A stretch of DNA of 40,701 nt from positions 1-40,701 of the IMG/VR virus record IMGVR_UViG_3300042288_001085. One strand, written 5' to 3'. The notes below the pieces were generated by a model, which did not search any database, had not been told where the DNA came from, and saw only the letters and a list, made by a program, of their open reading frames with translations. The translations under genes were made by a program, and so were the position numbers. This document shows, in pieces, positions 30,152-37,512 of the stretch (its first letter is position 1; every line of letters begins with the position of its first letter). This stretch comes from a virus.

Positions 30152-30396
30152 ACCCTGACCTAGTAGTCGGCGAGATCGGCTTCGGTAGCAACTTCGGCTC
30201 CTCCGCGGAGCTGGAGTTCTACCGAGCGGAGGACAAGCGCAACTCGGCCGAAATGGCCAACCTCGAAGCGGAGAAGCGCGAGCTGATTAAGCGCGTCAAT
30301 CGGCTCAAGCTCGTCTTGAAGCGGTGCGCGGCGCTCTCTCCCGACGTCAGCGACGAGAAGCACGAAGCCCTGCTCGCCGTGGAGGAGCCGCTGTGA
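30148..30396 (+). CDS. Coiled-coil protein, unknown
   Basis: The 82-aa product starts at GTG 30148 (GTGA overlap). Its second half is coiled coil (AEMANLEAEKRELIKRVNRL, then KLVLKRCAALSPD). Its TGA overlaps the next GTG. No specific function is evident. Confidence 0.56.
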   Translation: MNPDLVVGEIGFGSNFGSSAELEFYRAEDKRNSAEMANLEAEKRELIKRVNRLKLVLKRCAALSPDVSDEKHEALLAVEEPL

Positions 30397-30593
30397 GCGC
30401 CGGAAAAGGCGACGCCCCGCGGCCGATAGACGGCTCAAAATACCGCGAAAACTGGGACGAAATTTTTTGCAGAAAACGCTTAAAAGTTGTTGCCCCTATG
30501 TCCGCATTTGTCCACACTTGCACGCATCAAGACCCACCGGCTGCCACCACGCCGAACGACGTAGAAACGGCAGCCGATGAGACCCGAACTTAA
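30393..30593 (+). CDS. Small conserved-type phage protein (GKGDAPRP / NWDEIF)
   Basis: The 66-aa product starts at GTG 30393 (GTGA overlap). Its first half, GKGDAPRPIDGSKYRENWDE, resembles a short family found in many phage early regions (G-K-G-x-x-P-R-P ... N-W-D-x-I-F). In relatives the protein ends soon after that motif; here the frame runs on through a GTCC operator (site E), so the last 35 codons may be regulatory DNA rather than selected protein. Confidence 0.55.
   Translation: MSAGKGDAPRPIDGSKYRENWDEIFCRKRLKVVAPMSAFVHTCTHQDPPAATTPNDVETAADETRT
30499..30524 (+). promoter_or_regulatory. Tandem GTCC operator-like array, site E (upstream of helicase genes)
   Basis: TGTCCGCATTTGTCCA at 30499-30514 is identical over 16 nt to site F at 37751-37766 and nearly identical to site A. 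GTCC boxes fall at 30500 and 30510, with a degenerate third at 30520 (GCAC). The stretch before it is A/T-rich (about 30440-30492). No convincing -35/-10 pair was found, but the position ahead of the DnaB operon fits an early-gene control site. Confidence 0.55.
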
Positions 30594-30783
30594 ACAAACC
30601 CTGAAAAGCGTATGGCCCCATGTAGCAGACGATGTCATAGCGGTGGACGAAGCGTGCGACCGCTGGCTCAAGCGTCGCTACGAAATGCGTCAGCGACGGA
30701 GGGAGCGCAATGAGTCCGGTGCAGACTTTCATCTACCTAGCTTTCCTCGCCCTGCTGGTTCTCGCCGTGCTGGCAGCGAGTGA
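30577..30783 (+). CDS. Small basic protein, unknown
   Basis: The 68-aa product has a plausible helical N-terminal part (MRPELKQTLKSVWPHVADDV, then EACDRWLKRRYEMRQRRRER). The last third overlaps the next miniprotein and looks like shadow sequence. It starts inside the previous frame at ATG 30577. The high Arg content suggests nucleic-acid contact. Confidence 0.45.
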   Translation: MRPELKQTLKSVWPHVADDVIAVDEACDRWLKRRYEMRQRRRERNESGADFHLPSFPRPAGSRRAGSE

Positions 30784-30808
30784 TGACGACGACGACAACT
30801 TTGTATGA
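30710..30808 (+). CDS. Single-span membrane miniprotein with acidic tail
   Basis: The 32-aa product has a good ribosome site (GGAGGGAG, 4 nt before ATG 30710), one hydrophobic helix (FIYLAFLALLVLAVLAA) and a DDDDDNFV tail. Its TGA overlaps the helicase ATG (ATGA at 30805-30808), so translation of the helicase is probably coupled to it. The function is unknown. Confidence 0.55.
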   Translation: MSPVQTFIYLAFLALLVLAVLAASDDDDDNFV

Positions 30809-32208
30809 AAACCACCACCACCCCGCAAAGCCCAAACACCGAGAAGGCGGTCCTCGGCACACTCATGGCCGAACCAAAGCTCGCCGATGAGGTTGCCGGT
30901 CTGCACGCTGATCTTTTTTACACTCCGGCGCATCGCGCGATTTTTGATACTATCACCGAGATCCGCGCAGACGGCGGTGTGCCGAATATCATCGCGGTCA
31001 CGCAGAGGCTCGACGCGCAGAAAAAGCTGATTTTTGTCGGCGGCGCCGGAGCTATCACCGAATTTCTTTTGCAAGCGTGCGGTGGTCTGGCCGCGCTTGA
31101 GTACCATGCCCAAACCTTGCGCGATCTGCACGGCCGTCGCTCGATTATCTCCGCGGCAGTCGCCATGCAAGCGGCGGCGCACGACATGGCCGCGAACGCC
31201 GACGAGGTGCTGCAGTCCGCCGGAGAGAGTGTCCTGTCGCTCAGTCTCGGCGCGCCGACCGACTCGATGCGCAGCGCGGCCGACATCGTGCCCTCGCTTC
31301 TCGAAGAGCTGGAAGCGCTGATGGACAACAAGCAGACGCTCGGCCTGCGCACCGGCTTCGCCGATCTGGATCAGGTGACCGGCGGTCTGCGCGGCGGCAC
31401 GTTGACCGTCATCGCAGGACGTCCGGCCATGGGTAAGAGCGCGCTGATGATGAACATCGCGGACAACCTGATGCGCCGCAAGGTGCCGGTGCTCTACTTC
31501 AGCCTCGAAATGCCCGCCAATGAGTTAGCCGCTCGCGTAGTGTTGTCGCGCGCCAACACCAACACCGAGCTGGTCCGCAATGGATTTGTCGATCACGCCG
31601 GAAAGCGCCGCATCGGTTCCGCCGCTTTGGATTTTTCCGGTGAGCCTTTGTACATAGATGACCGCTGTGGCATGAGTCTCTTGGACATCCGCGGACGTGC
31701 AAGGTTGGCCGTTCGCAGGTGGGGCGTGAAGATTGTCTTTGTTGATTATTTGCAGCTCGTCTCGCACTCGAATGCGAAGTCGCGCGAGAATGAGGTCGGC
31801 TTTGTCAGCCGCGGATTAAAGGCCATGGCCATGGAGCTAGGCATTCCAGTGGTCGCCGCCGCGCAGTTAAACAGGCAAGCGGAGAACCGGCCCGACAACC
31901 GGCCGAAGCTCTCCGATCTGCGCGAGAGCGGCAGCATCGAACAGGATGCCGATCTGGTCGCTCTCGTTCATCGCCCCGCTTACTACGCGGTCGCCGACGA
32001 GGAGCCAGAACCACAGGACGCGGAGTTAATCATTGCGAAACACAGGGCCGGACGAACCGGCACCTTGAATATGACGTGGCGCCCCAGCCTGACGCGCTTC
32101 GACGCGAAGGCGCCGGTCAGCAACATCGTCTCCGCGCCACGCCTGACTGACGAGGGCAACAGCGTCTACGCACCGGACAAACAGCTCTGGGAGGCCATCA
32201 ACGAATGA
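30805..32208 (+). CDS. dnaB: Replicative DNA helicase, DnaB family
   Basis: The 467-aa product has the two-domain DnaB layout. The N-terminal helical domain (about residues 1-110) opens NTEKAVLGTLMAEPKLADEV. The RecA-like ATPase domain has Walker A GRPAMGKS (205-212), EMPANELAARV, Walker B VFVDYLQL (Asp314), and the later motifs AQLNRQAENR and SGSIEQDADLV. It is a full-length hexameric 5'-3' helicase for the fork. The initiator upstream and the SSB-like protein downstream complete a replication set that lacks a primase or polymerase. Confidence 0.93.
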   Translation: MKTTTTPQSPNTEKAVLGTLMAEPKLADEVAGLHADLFYTPAHRAIFDTITEIRADGGVPNIIAVTQRLDAQKKLIFVGGAGAITEFLLQACGGLAALEYHAQTLRDLHGRRSIISAAVAMQAAAHDMAANADEVLQSAGESVLSLSLGAPTDSMRSAADIVPSLLEELEALMDNKQTLGLRTGFADLDQVTGGLRGGTLTVIAGRPAMGKSALMMNIADNLMRRKVPVLYFSLEMPANELAARVVLSRANTNTELVRNGFVDHAGKRRIGSAALDFSGEPLYIDDRCGMSLLDIRGRARLAVRRWGVKIVFVDYLQLVSHSNAKSRENEVGFVSRGLKAMAMELGIPVVAAAQLNRQAENRPDNRPKLSDLRESGSIEQDADLVALVHRPAYYAVADEEPEPQDAELIIAKHRAGRTGTLNMTWRPSLTRFDAKAPVSNIVSAPRLTDEGNSVYAPDKQLWEAINE

Positions 32209-32582
32209 TCAACTCCCGCCAGAAGGGCGCCTCGTTCGAGCGCGAGGTTGCCAAGGCTCTGACCGCTGAAGGTTTTTCGGCAAAGCGGGGCGCGCAGGTC
32301 TCGCAGGGATCTTGGGGGATCTCCGCACCAGACGTGATTGTGCCCTGCTTGCCGGACTGGCACTTCGAGTGCAAACGCCACGGCCGCGCGCGCTTCGACC
32401 TCGATGCGGCTATCGCTCAAGCCTACCGCGACGCCGAGCGCAAAAACTGTGCCGTGATCCATCGCAAGGATCACTGCCGCATGCTGGTCACCCTCACGTT
32501 CGAGGACTTCTGCGAACTCATGCGCCACAGCGATTTTCCCATCCAACCAAAAACACCAAACCCACATACACAAAATGAATAA
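32205..32582 (+). CDS. PD-(D/E)XK nuclease, candidate Holliday junction resolvase
   Basis: The 125-aa product overlaps the helicase stop (ATGA). The active-site pattern is complete: Glu14 in FEREVAKAL, Asp43 in SAPDVIV, Glu55-Cys-Lys57 in HFECKRHG. A QAYRDAERKNCAVIH helix/strand follows. Size and pattern match archaeal-type/phage Holliday junction resolvases or related structure-specific nucleases. In this setting it would resolve replication or recombination intermediates before packaging. Confidence 0.74.
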   Translation: MINSRQKGASFEREVAKALTAEGFSAKRGAQVSQGSWGISAPDVIVPCLPDWHFECKRHGRARFDLDAAIAQAYRDAERKNCAVIHRKDHCRMLVTLTFEDFCELMRHSDFPIQPKTPNPHTQNE

Positions 32583-33144
32583 AACCCTAACAACACCCGC
32601 GGGCGTCGCTCGCTATCCCAGACTCAACTCGCCGGACACCAAGTTCAGCGAGGAGGGCCAATACAAAGTAGACCTCGAAATGTCCGCCGAAGACGCGGAG
32701 CCGTTTCTCAAACAGATCGAGGCCATGTTCTCGGAGTTTGTCGCTGACAAAAAGCGCGAGCTGAAAAAAGACACGCTCAAGATCCACGCAGCGCCATGGT
32801 CCGAAAACGACGGACTGGTGCAGCTCAAGCTGAAGGTCAAAGCGACCGGCAAGAGCAAGGACGGCGAGACGTACACGCGCCAACCGAAGCTGTTTGATGC
32901 TTCCGGTCAGATCACCAACGAAAACATCGGCGGCGGGAGCAAGCTCAAGGTCGCTGTGGTGCCATACTTTTGGTACACCGCGTCGCTCGGCGCCGGAATC
33001 ACCTTGCAGCCCAAGGCAGTCCAGATTTTGGATCTCGTCACTTGGTCTAGCGGCGGCACTGCCGAGGCTTACGGCTTCGAGGTAACTGAGGCGCCTCGCG
33101 CATCGGTCAAAACCGGAACCAACAACGAAGAGGTCGAGTGGTAG
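32575..33144 (+). CDS. Single-stranded DNA-binding protein (gp2.5/DUF2815-like)
   Basis: The 189-aa product has an OB-fold-like beta pattern (GVARYPRLNSPDTKFSEEGQ, YKVDLEMS, LVQLKLKVKAT, GSKLKVAVVPYFWY) and an acidic terminus ending NNEEVEW, the typical protein-interaction tail of phage SSBs with a final aromatic residue. It stands between the resolvase and the exonuclease, the common place for a phage SSB. It overlaps the preceding gene by 8 nt. Confidence 0.72.
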   Translation: MNKTLTTPAGVARYPRLNSPDTKFSEEGQYKVDLEMSAEDAEPFLKQIEAMFSEFVADKKRELKKDTLKIHAAPWSENDGLVQLKLKVKATGKSKDGETYTRQPKLFDASGQITNENIGGGSKLKVAVVPYFWYTASLGAGITLQPKAVQILDLVTWSSGGTAEAYGFEVTEAPRASVKTGTNNEEVEW

Positions 33145-33146
33145 CC

Positions 33147-33911
33147 ATGGCAACCACACGCAAAAGGGGGGCGGCAAAACGCCGCTCCCCTTCGGCCAAG
33201 GCCGCGGAGCCTGCGCCGGAGCGTTTCGCTGCAGACGGACGCAAACTCGTACGTTTGGAGAAGTTGAAAGCGCACCAGAAGTATATCCTCAAGGACGGCA
33301 CGCAAGTGGTCGGCGCCTCGACCATCTCCAAGATCGGCGATGACCAGAGCAACTTGATCCACTGGGCATGGGGGCTTGGCAACAAGAACCAAGACTACCG
33401 CAAAGTGCGCGACCGCGCGGCCGACATCGGGACGATCACGCACTTCTTAATCGAGTGCTTTTTCCACGGTTGGGCGGCTGACCTCTCCGAGTTCGCACCG
33501 GCCGACATCGAGAAGGCGGGCGTCGCGTTCGCCAACTTCCTGTCTTTCTGGGAGGAGCAAGGTCTCACCGTGTTAGAACCGGAAGTGCAGCTCGTCAGCG
33601 AGGCGCACCTGTTTGGCGGCACGATCGACGCGCCGTCCGTAGACAAGGAAGGCCGCATTGTCTTGCTCGACTGGAAGACATCAAGCGGCATTTACCTGTC
33701 GCAAAAGCTGCAGCTCGCAGCCTATGAGCGCCTATGGAATGAGAACCGGCCGGAGCAACGTGTTCAGCGCCGCGCCGTCGTTCGCATCGGCAAGGAAAAG
33801 GCAAACGACCACAGCATCGAGTGGATGTTCTCTTCGGACAACGAGTGGGATCTGTTCAAGGCCCGCCTTGATCTGCACTACGCGAACCTCCGCTACAAGA
33901 AAGCCGCCTGA
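33147..33911 (+). CDS. RecB/Cas4-like PD-(D/E)XK exonuclease
   Basis: The 254-aa product (read from ATG 33147; a GTG at 33138 is also in frame) has a basic N-terminal tail. Active-site elements follow in order: GTITHFLIECF (His/Glu helix), Asp161 in FGGTIDAP, Asp175-Trp-Lys177 in LLDWKTSS, then YLSQKLQLAAYERL (Q-x-x-x-Y motif of RecB-like nucleases). Paired with the SSB-like protein it probably resects ends for single-strand annealing recombination. Downstream genes are coupled (TGATG). Confidence 0.78.
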   Translation: MATTRKRGAAKRRSPSAKAAEPAPERFAADGRKLVRLEKLKAHQKYILKDGTQVVGASTISKIGDDQSNLIHWAWGLGNKNQDYRKVRDRAADIGTITHFLIECFFHGWAADLSEFAPADIEKAGVAFANFLSFWEEQGLTVLEPEVQLVSEAHLFGGTIDAPSVDKEGRIVLLDWKTSSGIYLSQKLQLAAYERLWNENRPEQRVQRRAVVRIGKEKANDHSIEWMFSSDNEWDLFKARLDLHYANLRYKKAA

Positions 33912-34159
33912 TGCCTCGCCGCAAATACATAGCCATCATCCGTAGGAAGCTCGGCCGCGAAAAGGCGGACGGACTCACTATGGGTGATGGCCGCGTGTTC
34001 ATTGATCCGCGGCAAAGCGGCATCAACGAGCTGGACACCATCGTCCATGAGTTGCTGCACGACTGTTTCCCCCACCTGAGCGAAGAGGCCGTCGCCGATG
34101 CCGCCGGAGTCATGGCGCGCAGCATGTGGCGCGACAAATGGAGGAGGGTCATGGAATGA
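33911..34159 (+). CDS. Small HELLH zinc-metalloprotease-like protein (SprT-like)
   Basis: The 82-aa product contains LDTIVHELLHDCFPHLSEEA with HELLH at residues 46-50 and acidic residues at 58-59, the zincin signature of short phage proteins related to SprT/wss domains. It is too short for a full peptidase domain with a separate zinc ribbon but similar minimal forms occur in phages. Overlaps with both neighbours (TGATG, ATGA) support translation. Confidence 0.66.
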   Translation: MPRRKYIAIIRRKLGREKADGLTMGDGRVFIDPRQSGINELDTIVHELLHDCFPHLSEEAVADAAGVMARSMWRDKWRRVME

Positions 34160-34311
34160 CGTCCGCAATCCTCATCGCCTTGGTCGGACTGGCTTACTTT
34201 GCCGTAGCCGTCGATCAATTCTGCATTCAGCACAACTTTTGGGCCGGTGTGGTCTGGTTTGGCTACAGCGTTAGCCAGATCGGTCTTTGGCACATGACCA
34301 TCCGGCCATGA
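34156..34311 (+). CDS. Two-span membrane miniprotein, unknown
   Basis: The 51-aa product is read from ATG 34156 (ATGA overlap). It has two hydrophobic segments: AILIALVGLAYFAVAV (about residues 4-19) and FWAGVVWFGYSVSQIGLWH (about 28-46). The function is unknown; early membrane proteins often modulate the host. Confidence 0.55.
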   Translation: MTSAILIALVGLAYFAVAVDQFCIQHNFWAGVVWFGYSVSQIGLWHMTIRP

Positions 34312-34314
34312 TTC

Positions 34315-34470
34315 ATGAGTAAATACAGTATTATGACAGACGAAATTGCCGAAATCGACAAGACCATCGCCCTGCTGAAAACGCAGCGCACCAAACTTGT
34401 CGCCGCGGCGGCAAAGAAGAAAGCGGATGCGTTGTGCGCGGAGATGCGCAAGCGCAAGCAAGCGAAATGA
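34315..34470 (+). CDS. Small coiled-coil protein, unknown
   Basis: The 51-aa product (ATG 34315; a second in-frame ATG at 34333 is possible) is helical and basic at its end (EIAEIDKTIALLKTQRTKLV, then KKKADALCAEMRKRKQAK). It follows the previous stop by 3 nt. The pattern suggests a short coiled coil. Confidence 0.55.
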   Translation: MSKYSIMTDEIAEIDKTIALLKTQRTKLVAAAAKKKADALCAEMRKRKQAK

Positions 34471-34667
34471 ATTTTCTGATGGCAAAAGCGGGTTCGTGCA
34501 GGCGCGCATGGTGGTGTGCGCCTCGGAGCAAGCCGGTATGCCCAGCCCCACGGAGCACGACCAGTGGGGCGCCATCAAACTTTAGAGCGTCAGGGAATGC
34601 GGCGGACGTTGTGGTCTGGTCATTTCATCACCCCGCTCCTGTAACCGCATAAAACAGGAGCCGCTCT
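34471..34667. other. Gap without a confident gene
   Basis: Two frames cross this stretch, one starting at ATG 34467 by ATGA overlap (62 aa) and one ending at 34585. The first reads like non-selected sequence (Cys/Arg/Pro-rich). The second has a better-looking end (MPSPTEHDQWGAIKL) but no clear start. I cannot choose between them and treat the stretch as unassigned. A ribosome site (AGGAG) for the next gene lies at its end. Confidence 0.4.
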
Positions 34668-35084
34668 ATGTATTTTGAAACCGAACAACACCGCGAGGTC
34701 GAGGCGCGCATGCTGCAGGAGGTCGCCGACAAATACGGCTACACAGTCGAGCGCTGCAGCAAGGCGTATCCGGTGGACGCCGTCTTCATGCGCAACGGCG
34801 TGGCCAAGCGTCTGGTCGAAGCGCGGCGCCGCTACAACTCGAAGGACGCATACCCGACGCTTTGGTGGAGCCTGCAGAAATACGTCAGCCTTTCCCAATA
34901 CAGCCAGATCCTGCCGACCACGCTCATTGTCGAATGGACCGAGGGCATCTACGCGCTCGATATCACGCGCAAAGCGTATCCTGTTATTTATATGAGGCGC
35001 CCGAACGGCCGTTGCGCCGCGGACAATGAGCCGTGTGTAGACATACCGGTGTCGGACTTTAAGGCGGTCATCGAGCGACAATGA
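34668..35084 (+). CDS. PD-(D/E)XK-like protein with altered active site
   Basis: The 138-aa product follows AGGAG by 9 nt. It has a nuclease-fold order: helix (QHREVEARMLQEVADKYG), Asp37 in AYPVDAVFM, then VEARRRYN (Glu51-Ala-Arg53), where Arg replaces the usual Lys. The helical and strand elements after it (YPTLWWSLQKYVSLSQYSQI, TTLIVEW) fit the fold. It could be an inactive or unusual nuclease. It overlaps the next gene by ATGA. Confidence 0.6.
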   Translation: MYFETEQHREVEARMLQEVADKYGYTVERCSKAYPVDAVFMRNGVAKRLVEARRRYNSKDAYPTLWWSLQKYVSLSQYSQILPTTLIVEWTEGIYALDITRKAYPVIYMRRPNGRCAADNEPCVDIPVSDFKAVIERQ

Positions 35085-35296
35085 TTAGCTGGTCACCATA
35101 CCCCATGCGCGCCGAAGTCGCCGGTGTCGGCACCGCGTGGCTGCTCTACGTTCAGCCGCAGGGCGGCATGGCGAACGACATTTGGACTTTTGTGCCGGAG
35201 TCCACCGGCCAACCGCTGCACGTCCGCAGCGACCAGTTTCATTTTTCCGAGAATCCGACTTTAGACATAGCAACTTTGGGCGCTGACACGGCTTAA
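35081..35296 (+). CDS. Small protein before terminase, unknown
   Basis: The 71-aa product (ATG 35081, ATGA overlap) is beta-rich (AEVAGVGTAWLLYVQPQGGM, then NDIWTFVPESTGQPLHVRSD). Its last codons include one arm of an 11-bp inverted repeat that continues into the gap before terL. The function is unknown. Confidence 0.55.
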   Translation: MISWSPYPMRAEVAGVGTAWLLYVQPQGGMANDIWTFVPESTGQPLHVRSDQFHFSENPTLDIATLGADTA

Positions 35297-35341
35297 CAAA
35301 TCGGTTCTGGGAGGGACCGCGCGTCAACCAGTCAGCGCCCA
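35277..35341. repeat. Long inverted repeat just upstream of terL
   Basis: TGGGCGCTGAC (35277-35287) and GTCAGCGCCCA (35331-35341) are perfect 11-bp complements separated by 43 nt. The loop itself can form a smaller hairpin (CGGT...ACCG, about 35302-35319). It spans the end of the preceding gene and the 90-nt gap before terL. It may be an RNA structure controlling late expression, a terminator without U-tract, or part of the packaging recognition site. Confidence 0.55.
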
Positions 35342-35385
35342 TTACATTTTAGAGGGGAGAGCGCAGCGGAGCCTGCGCAGGGGGA

Positions 35386-37017
35386 GTGAACGAACAGAAA
35401 CAACGGTTTCAGCCGACCGAGCACCCTGTCATGAAGATCGACACCGATCTTCTGAGCAAATTGGGGCCGGAGGAAGGCTGGCAATATCTCAAAACGAGGG
35501 AAGAGCTGATTGCGCGCGAGGCGAGCGATCCGTTCCGCTTTGGTTATGTGCCGCCTATGTGGAAAAAGGCGAGCGAGCTGCTCGAAAAACATCGAGAAAT
35601 TCTAATTCTTGGGGGCAACCGCAGCGGAAAAACGGAGTGGGCGGCGAAAGAGGTTATTAAATTGATGCACAGCAAGGCCGGAGCCGTCGTCTGGTGCTTT
35701 GCCGAGACATCCGCGACCAGTATCGAGTCGCAGCAGCCGCGTCTTTGGAAATTTATGCCCCCTGAGTGGCGTAATGCGCGCAAAAGTCAGGTGACGAACA
35801 TAAGTTTCACGGTCAAAAACGGATTCAGTGAGGCCAAGTTCGTGGCCCCCAATGGCAGTATCTGCTGCTTCAAAAATTACGCACAGGATTTGAGTGTCAT
35901 AGAAGGCGCCGAGCTGGACATGGCATACTGCGACGAATTGGTGGGTCTTGACCTGCTAGACACGCTGCGATTCCGACTAATTGACCGCAATGGGCGGCTC
36001 GCGGTGACGTTCACGCCGGTCCAAGGCTACAGCCCGACCGTCGCGTCCTACTTGAACGGCGCAAAAACAGTCGAGGACGCCGACGCCGAGCTGCTGCCGA
36101 AGCGCGCAGAGAAGGACGGCGAGCAAATCATCACCGGATACGAAAAGGTGCCGGTCCTGCAGATGAGCACGCGCAACCGGCCGGTGCTCTACTTCCACAC
36201 GCGCGCCAATCCATGGGCCGGATGGTCTCGCATGCGCAAGGAGCTGCAGAACGAGACCCGCGAGCGGATACTTTGTCGCGCCTATGGTGTGCCGACCAAG
36301 GCCATCTCTGGCCGCTTCCCCCTATTCAATGAGAAGGTCCACGTCATCAGGCATAGCGACGTGCCGGAGGGTACGCGGTATCACTGGGTCGATCCTGCCA
36401 GCGGCAGAAACTGGTTTCAGCTCTGGTCCGTCCACGACTCGGCTGGTCGCTGCATAATTTATCGTGAATGGCCAAGCATGGATGACTACATCCCATCGAT
36501 TGGCTTCGCAGGCGAGTGGGCGCTGCCGGATGGCAAGAAGATGGACGGAAAAGCGGGACCGGCGCAGAGCGACTTCGGTTTCGGCTTGGAGCGATACGTC
36601 GAAGAGATCAAGCGCGTCGAGAACGGCGAGAAGATCTTCGAGAGATACATGGACAGCCGTTTTGGCAACGCGCCGACGCTCGCGCGCGAGATGCCGACGA
36701 CCCTAATCGATGAGATGGGCGAGCTGGGTGTGGACTTCCTCGCCGCACCGGCCGACTCGATTGACGAGGGCATCGCCATGGTCAACTCCATGCTGCACTA
36801 CAACCCTGAGCAGCCGGTCAACGCGCTTAACCAGCCGAAGCTCTACATCTCGGAGCGCTGCAAGAACACGATCTACGCGCTGGCGACGTATACCGGAGCG
36901 GACGGCAAGAAAGGCGCGACGAAAGATCCGGTTGACTGCGTGAAATTCATCGCGCTCTCCGGCGCCGGAAACGTGGACGGCGAGACGCTCATGTCCCGCG
37001 GAGGAGGAAGCTACTAG
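35386..37017 (+). CDS. terL: Terminase large subunit
   Basis: The 543-aa product starts at GTG 35386 (the purine-rich GGGGGA touches it, so ATG 35431 is an alternative). The ATPase has Walker A GGNRSGKT (76-83) and Walker B LDMAYCDE (Asp183-Glu184). The nuclease half starts near Asp336 in WVDPASGRNW and continues through acidic clusters such as DSRFGNAP. It is the packaging motor that cuts and translocates DNA into the prohead. Its stop TAG overlaps the next GTG (TAGTG). Confidence 0.92.
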   Translation: MNEQKQRFQPTEHPVMKIDTDLLSKLGPEEGWQYLKTREELIAREASDPFRFGYVPPMWKKASELLEKHREILILGGNRSGKTEWAAKEVIKLMHSKAGAVVWCFAETSATSIESQQPRLWKFMPPEWRNARKSQVTNISFTVKNGFSEAKFVAPNGSICCFKNYAQDLSVIEGAELDMAYCDELVGLDLLDTLRFRLIDRNGRLAVTFTPVQGYSPTVASYLNGAKTVEDADAELLPKRAEKDGEQIITGYEKVPVLQMSTRNRPVLYFHTRANPWAGWSRMRKELQNETRERILCRAYGVPTKAISGRFPLFNEKVHVIRHSDVPEGTRYHWVDPASGRNWFQLWSVHDSAGRCIIYREWPSMDDYIPSIGFAGEWALPDGKKMDGKAGPAQSDFGFGLERYVEEIKRVENGEKIFERYMDSRFGNAPTLAREMPTTLIDEMGELGVDFLAAPADSIDEGIAMVNSMLHYNPEQPVNALNQPKLYISERCKNTIYALATYTGADGKKGATKDPVDCVKFIALSGAGNVDGETLMSRGGGSY

Positions 37018-37223
37018 TGGCCATCTCCGGTGTTGTTCCCCCGCCCCCGCGCGCGCGTCCTCCCAAAAGGCGCAGGGATGAGCCGCCTCGCTGTGGTGTC
37101 TGTACCAAGCCGCTTGGCATCGAAGACATCCACGGCATCGACAACCAGCTCGGTGCGGTCTGCCACGAGTGTGGCCCACACGTCGTCGCAGCCAACAGCA
37201 TTATGTATCCGTTCTACATCTGA
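37017..37223 (+). CDS. Small zinc-ribbon protein
   Basis: The 68-aa product (GTG 37017, one-base overlap with terL) has a basic Pro/Arg-rich N-terminus and two CxxC pairs: CGVC at 26-29 and CHEC at 49-52, forming a likely zinc ribbon. Such proteins beside terminase may help packaging or bind DNA, but the function is unknown. Confidence 0.62.
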   Translation: MAISGVVPPPPRARPPKRRRDEPPRCGVCTKPLGIEDIHGIDNQLGAVCHECGPHVVAANSIMYPFYI

Positions 37224-37227
37224 CCTT

Positions 37228-37512
37228 ATGTTCACAAAAACCAAAACCATACCGGTGGACCGCTATGCCGTGTCCGACAACTACGACCCCAAGGGCGCTC
37301 TCGCGTTCAGCCGCGAGCAGGCGCCCAATGCCTACTTGGCCGTGATGACGGAGCTGCAGGACCGCATCGCCGACGCCGTCACGCTGTGCAGCACGATGGC
37401 GACATCGAAGGAGGGCGGATACCTCGCACACGCCGCCGGTCAGCTCTGCGCGCTGCAGGAACTGTGGGACGCGCTCGAAGCTCGGCGCGCGGAATCACAT
37501 CGGGTGGAGTAG
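37228..37512 (+). CDS. Small soluble protein after terminase, unknown
   Basis: The 94-aa product starts at ATG 37228, 4 nt after the zinc-ribbon stop; the open frame extends upstream inside terL but that part is shadow sequence. It is helical (QAPNAYLAVMTELQDRIADA, then HAAGQLCALQELWDALEARR). The family is not recognised. Confidence 0.6.
   Translation: MFTKTKTIPVDRYAVSDNYDPKGALAFSREQAPNAYLAVMTELQDRIADAVTLCSTMATSKEGGYLAHAAGQLCALQELWDALEARRAESHRVE

Noticed and set aside
30499-30514. DnaA box at TTGTCCACA (site E)
   Set aside because: One mismatch to the DnaA consensus at this site only; the other members of the GTCC family do not resemble DnaA boxes, and the 10-bp spacing is the shared feature.
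34467-34652. 62-codon frame starting by ATGA overlap
   Set aside because: Sequence looks unselected (Cys/Arg/Pro-rich) and a competing frame looks better at its end; no decision possible, so left as a gap.
25481-35296. Phage-encoded RNA or DNA polymerase
   Set aside because: No frame long enough with polymerase motifs; the largest early gene is the DnaB helicase.
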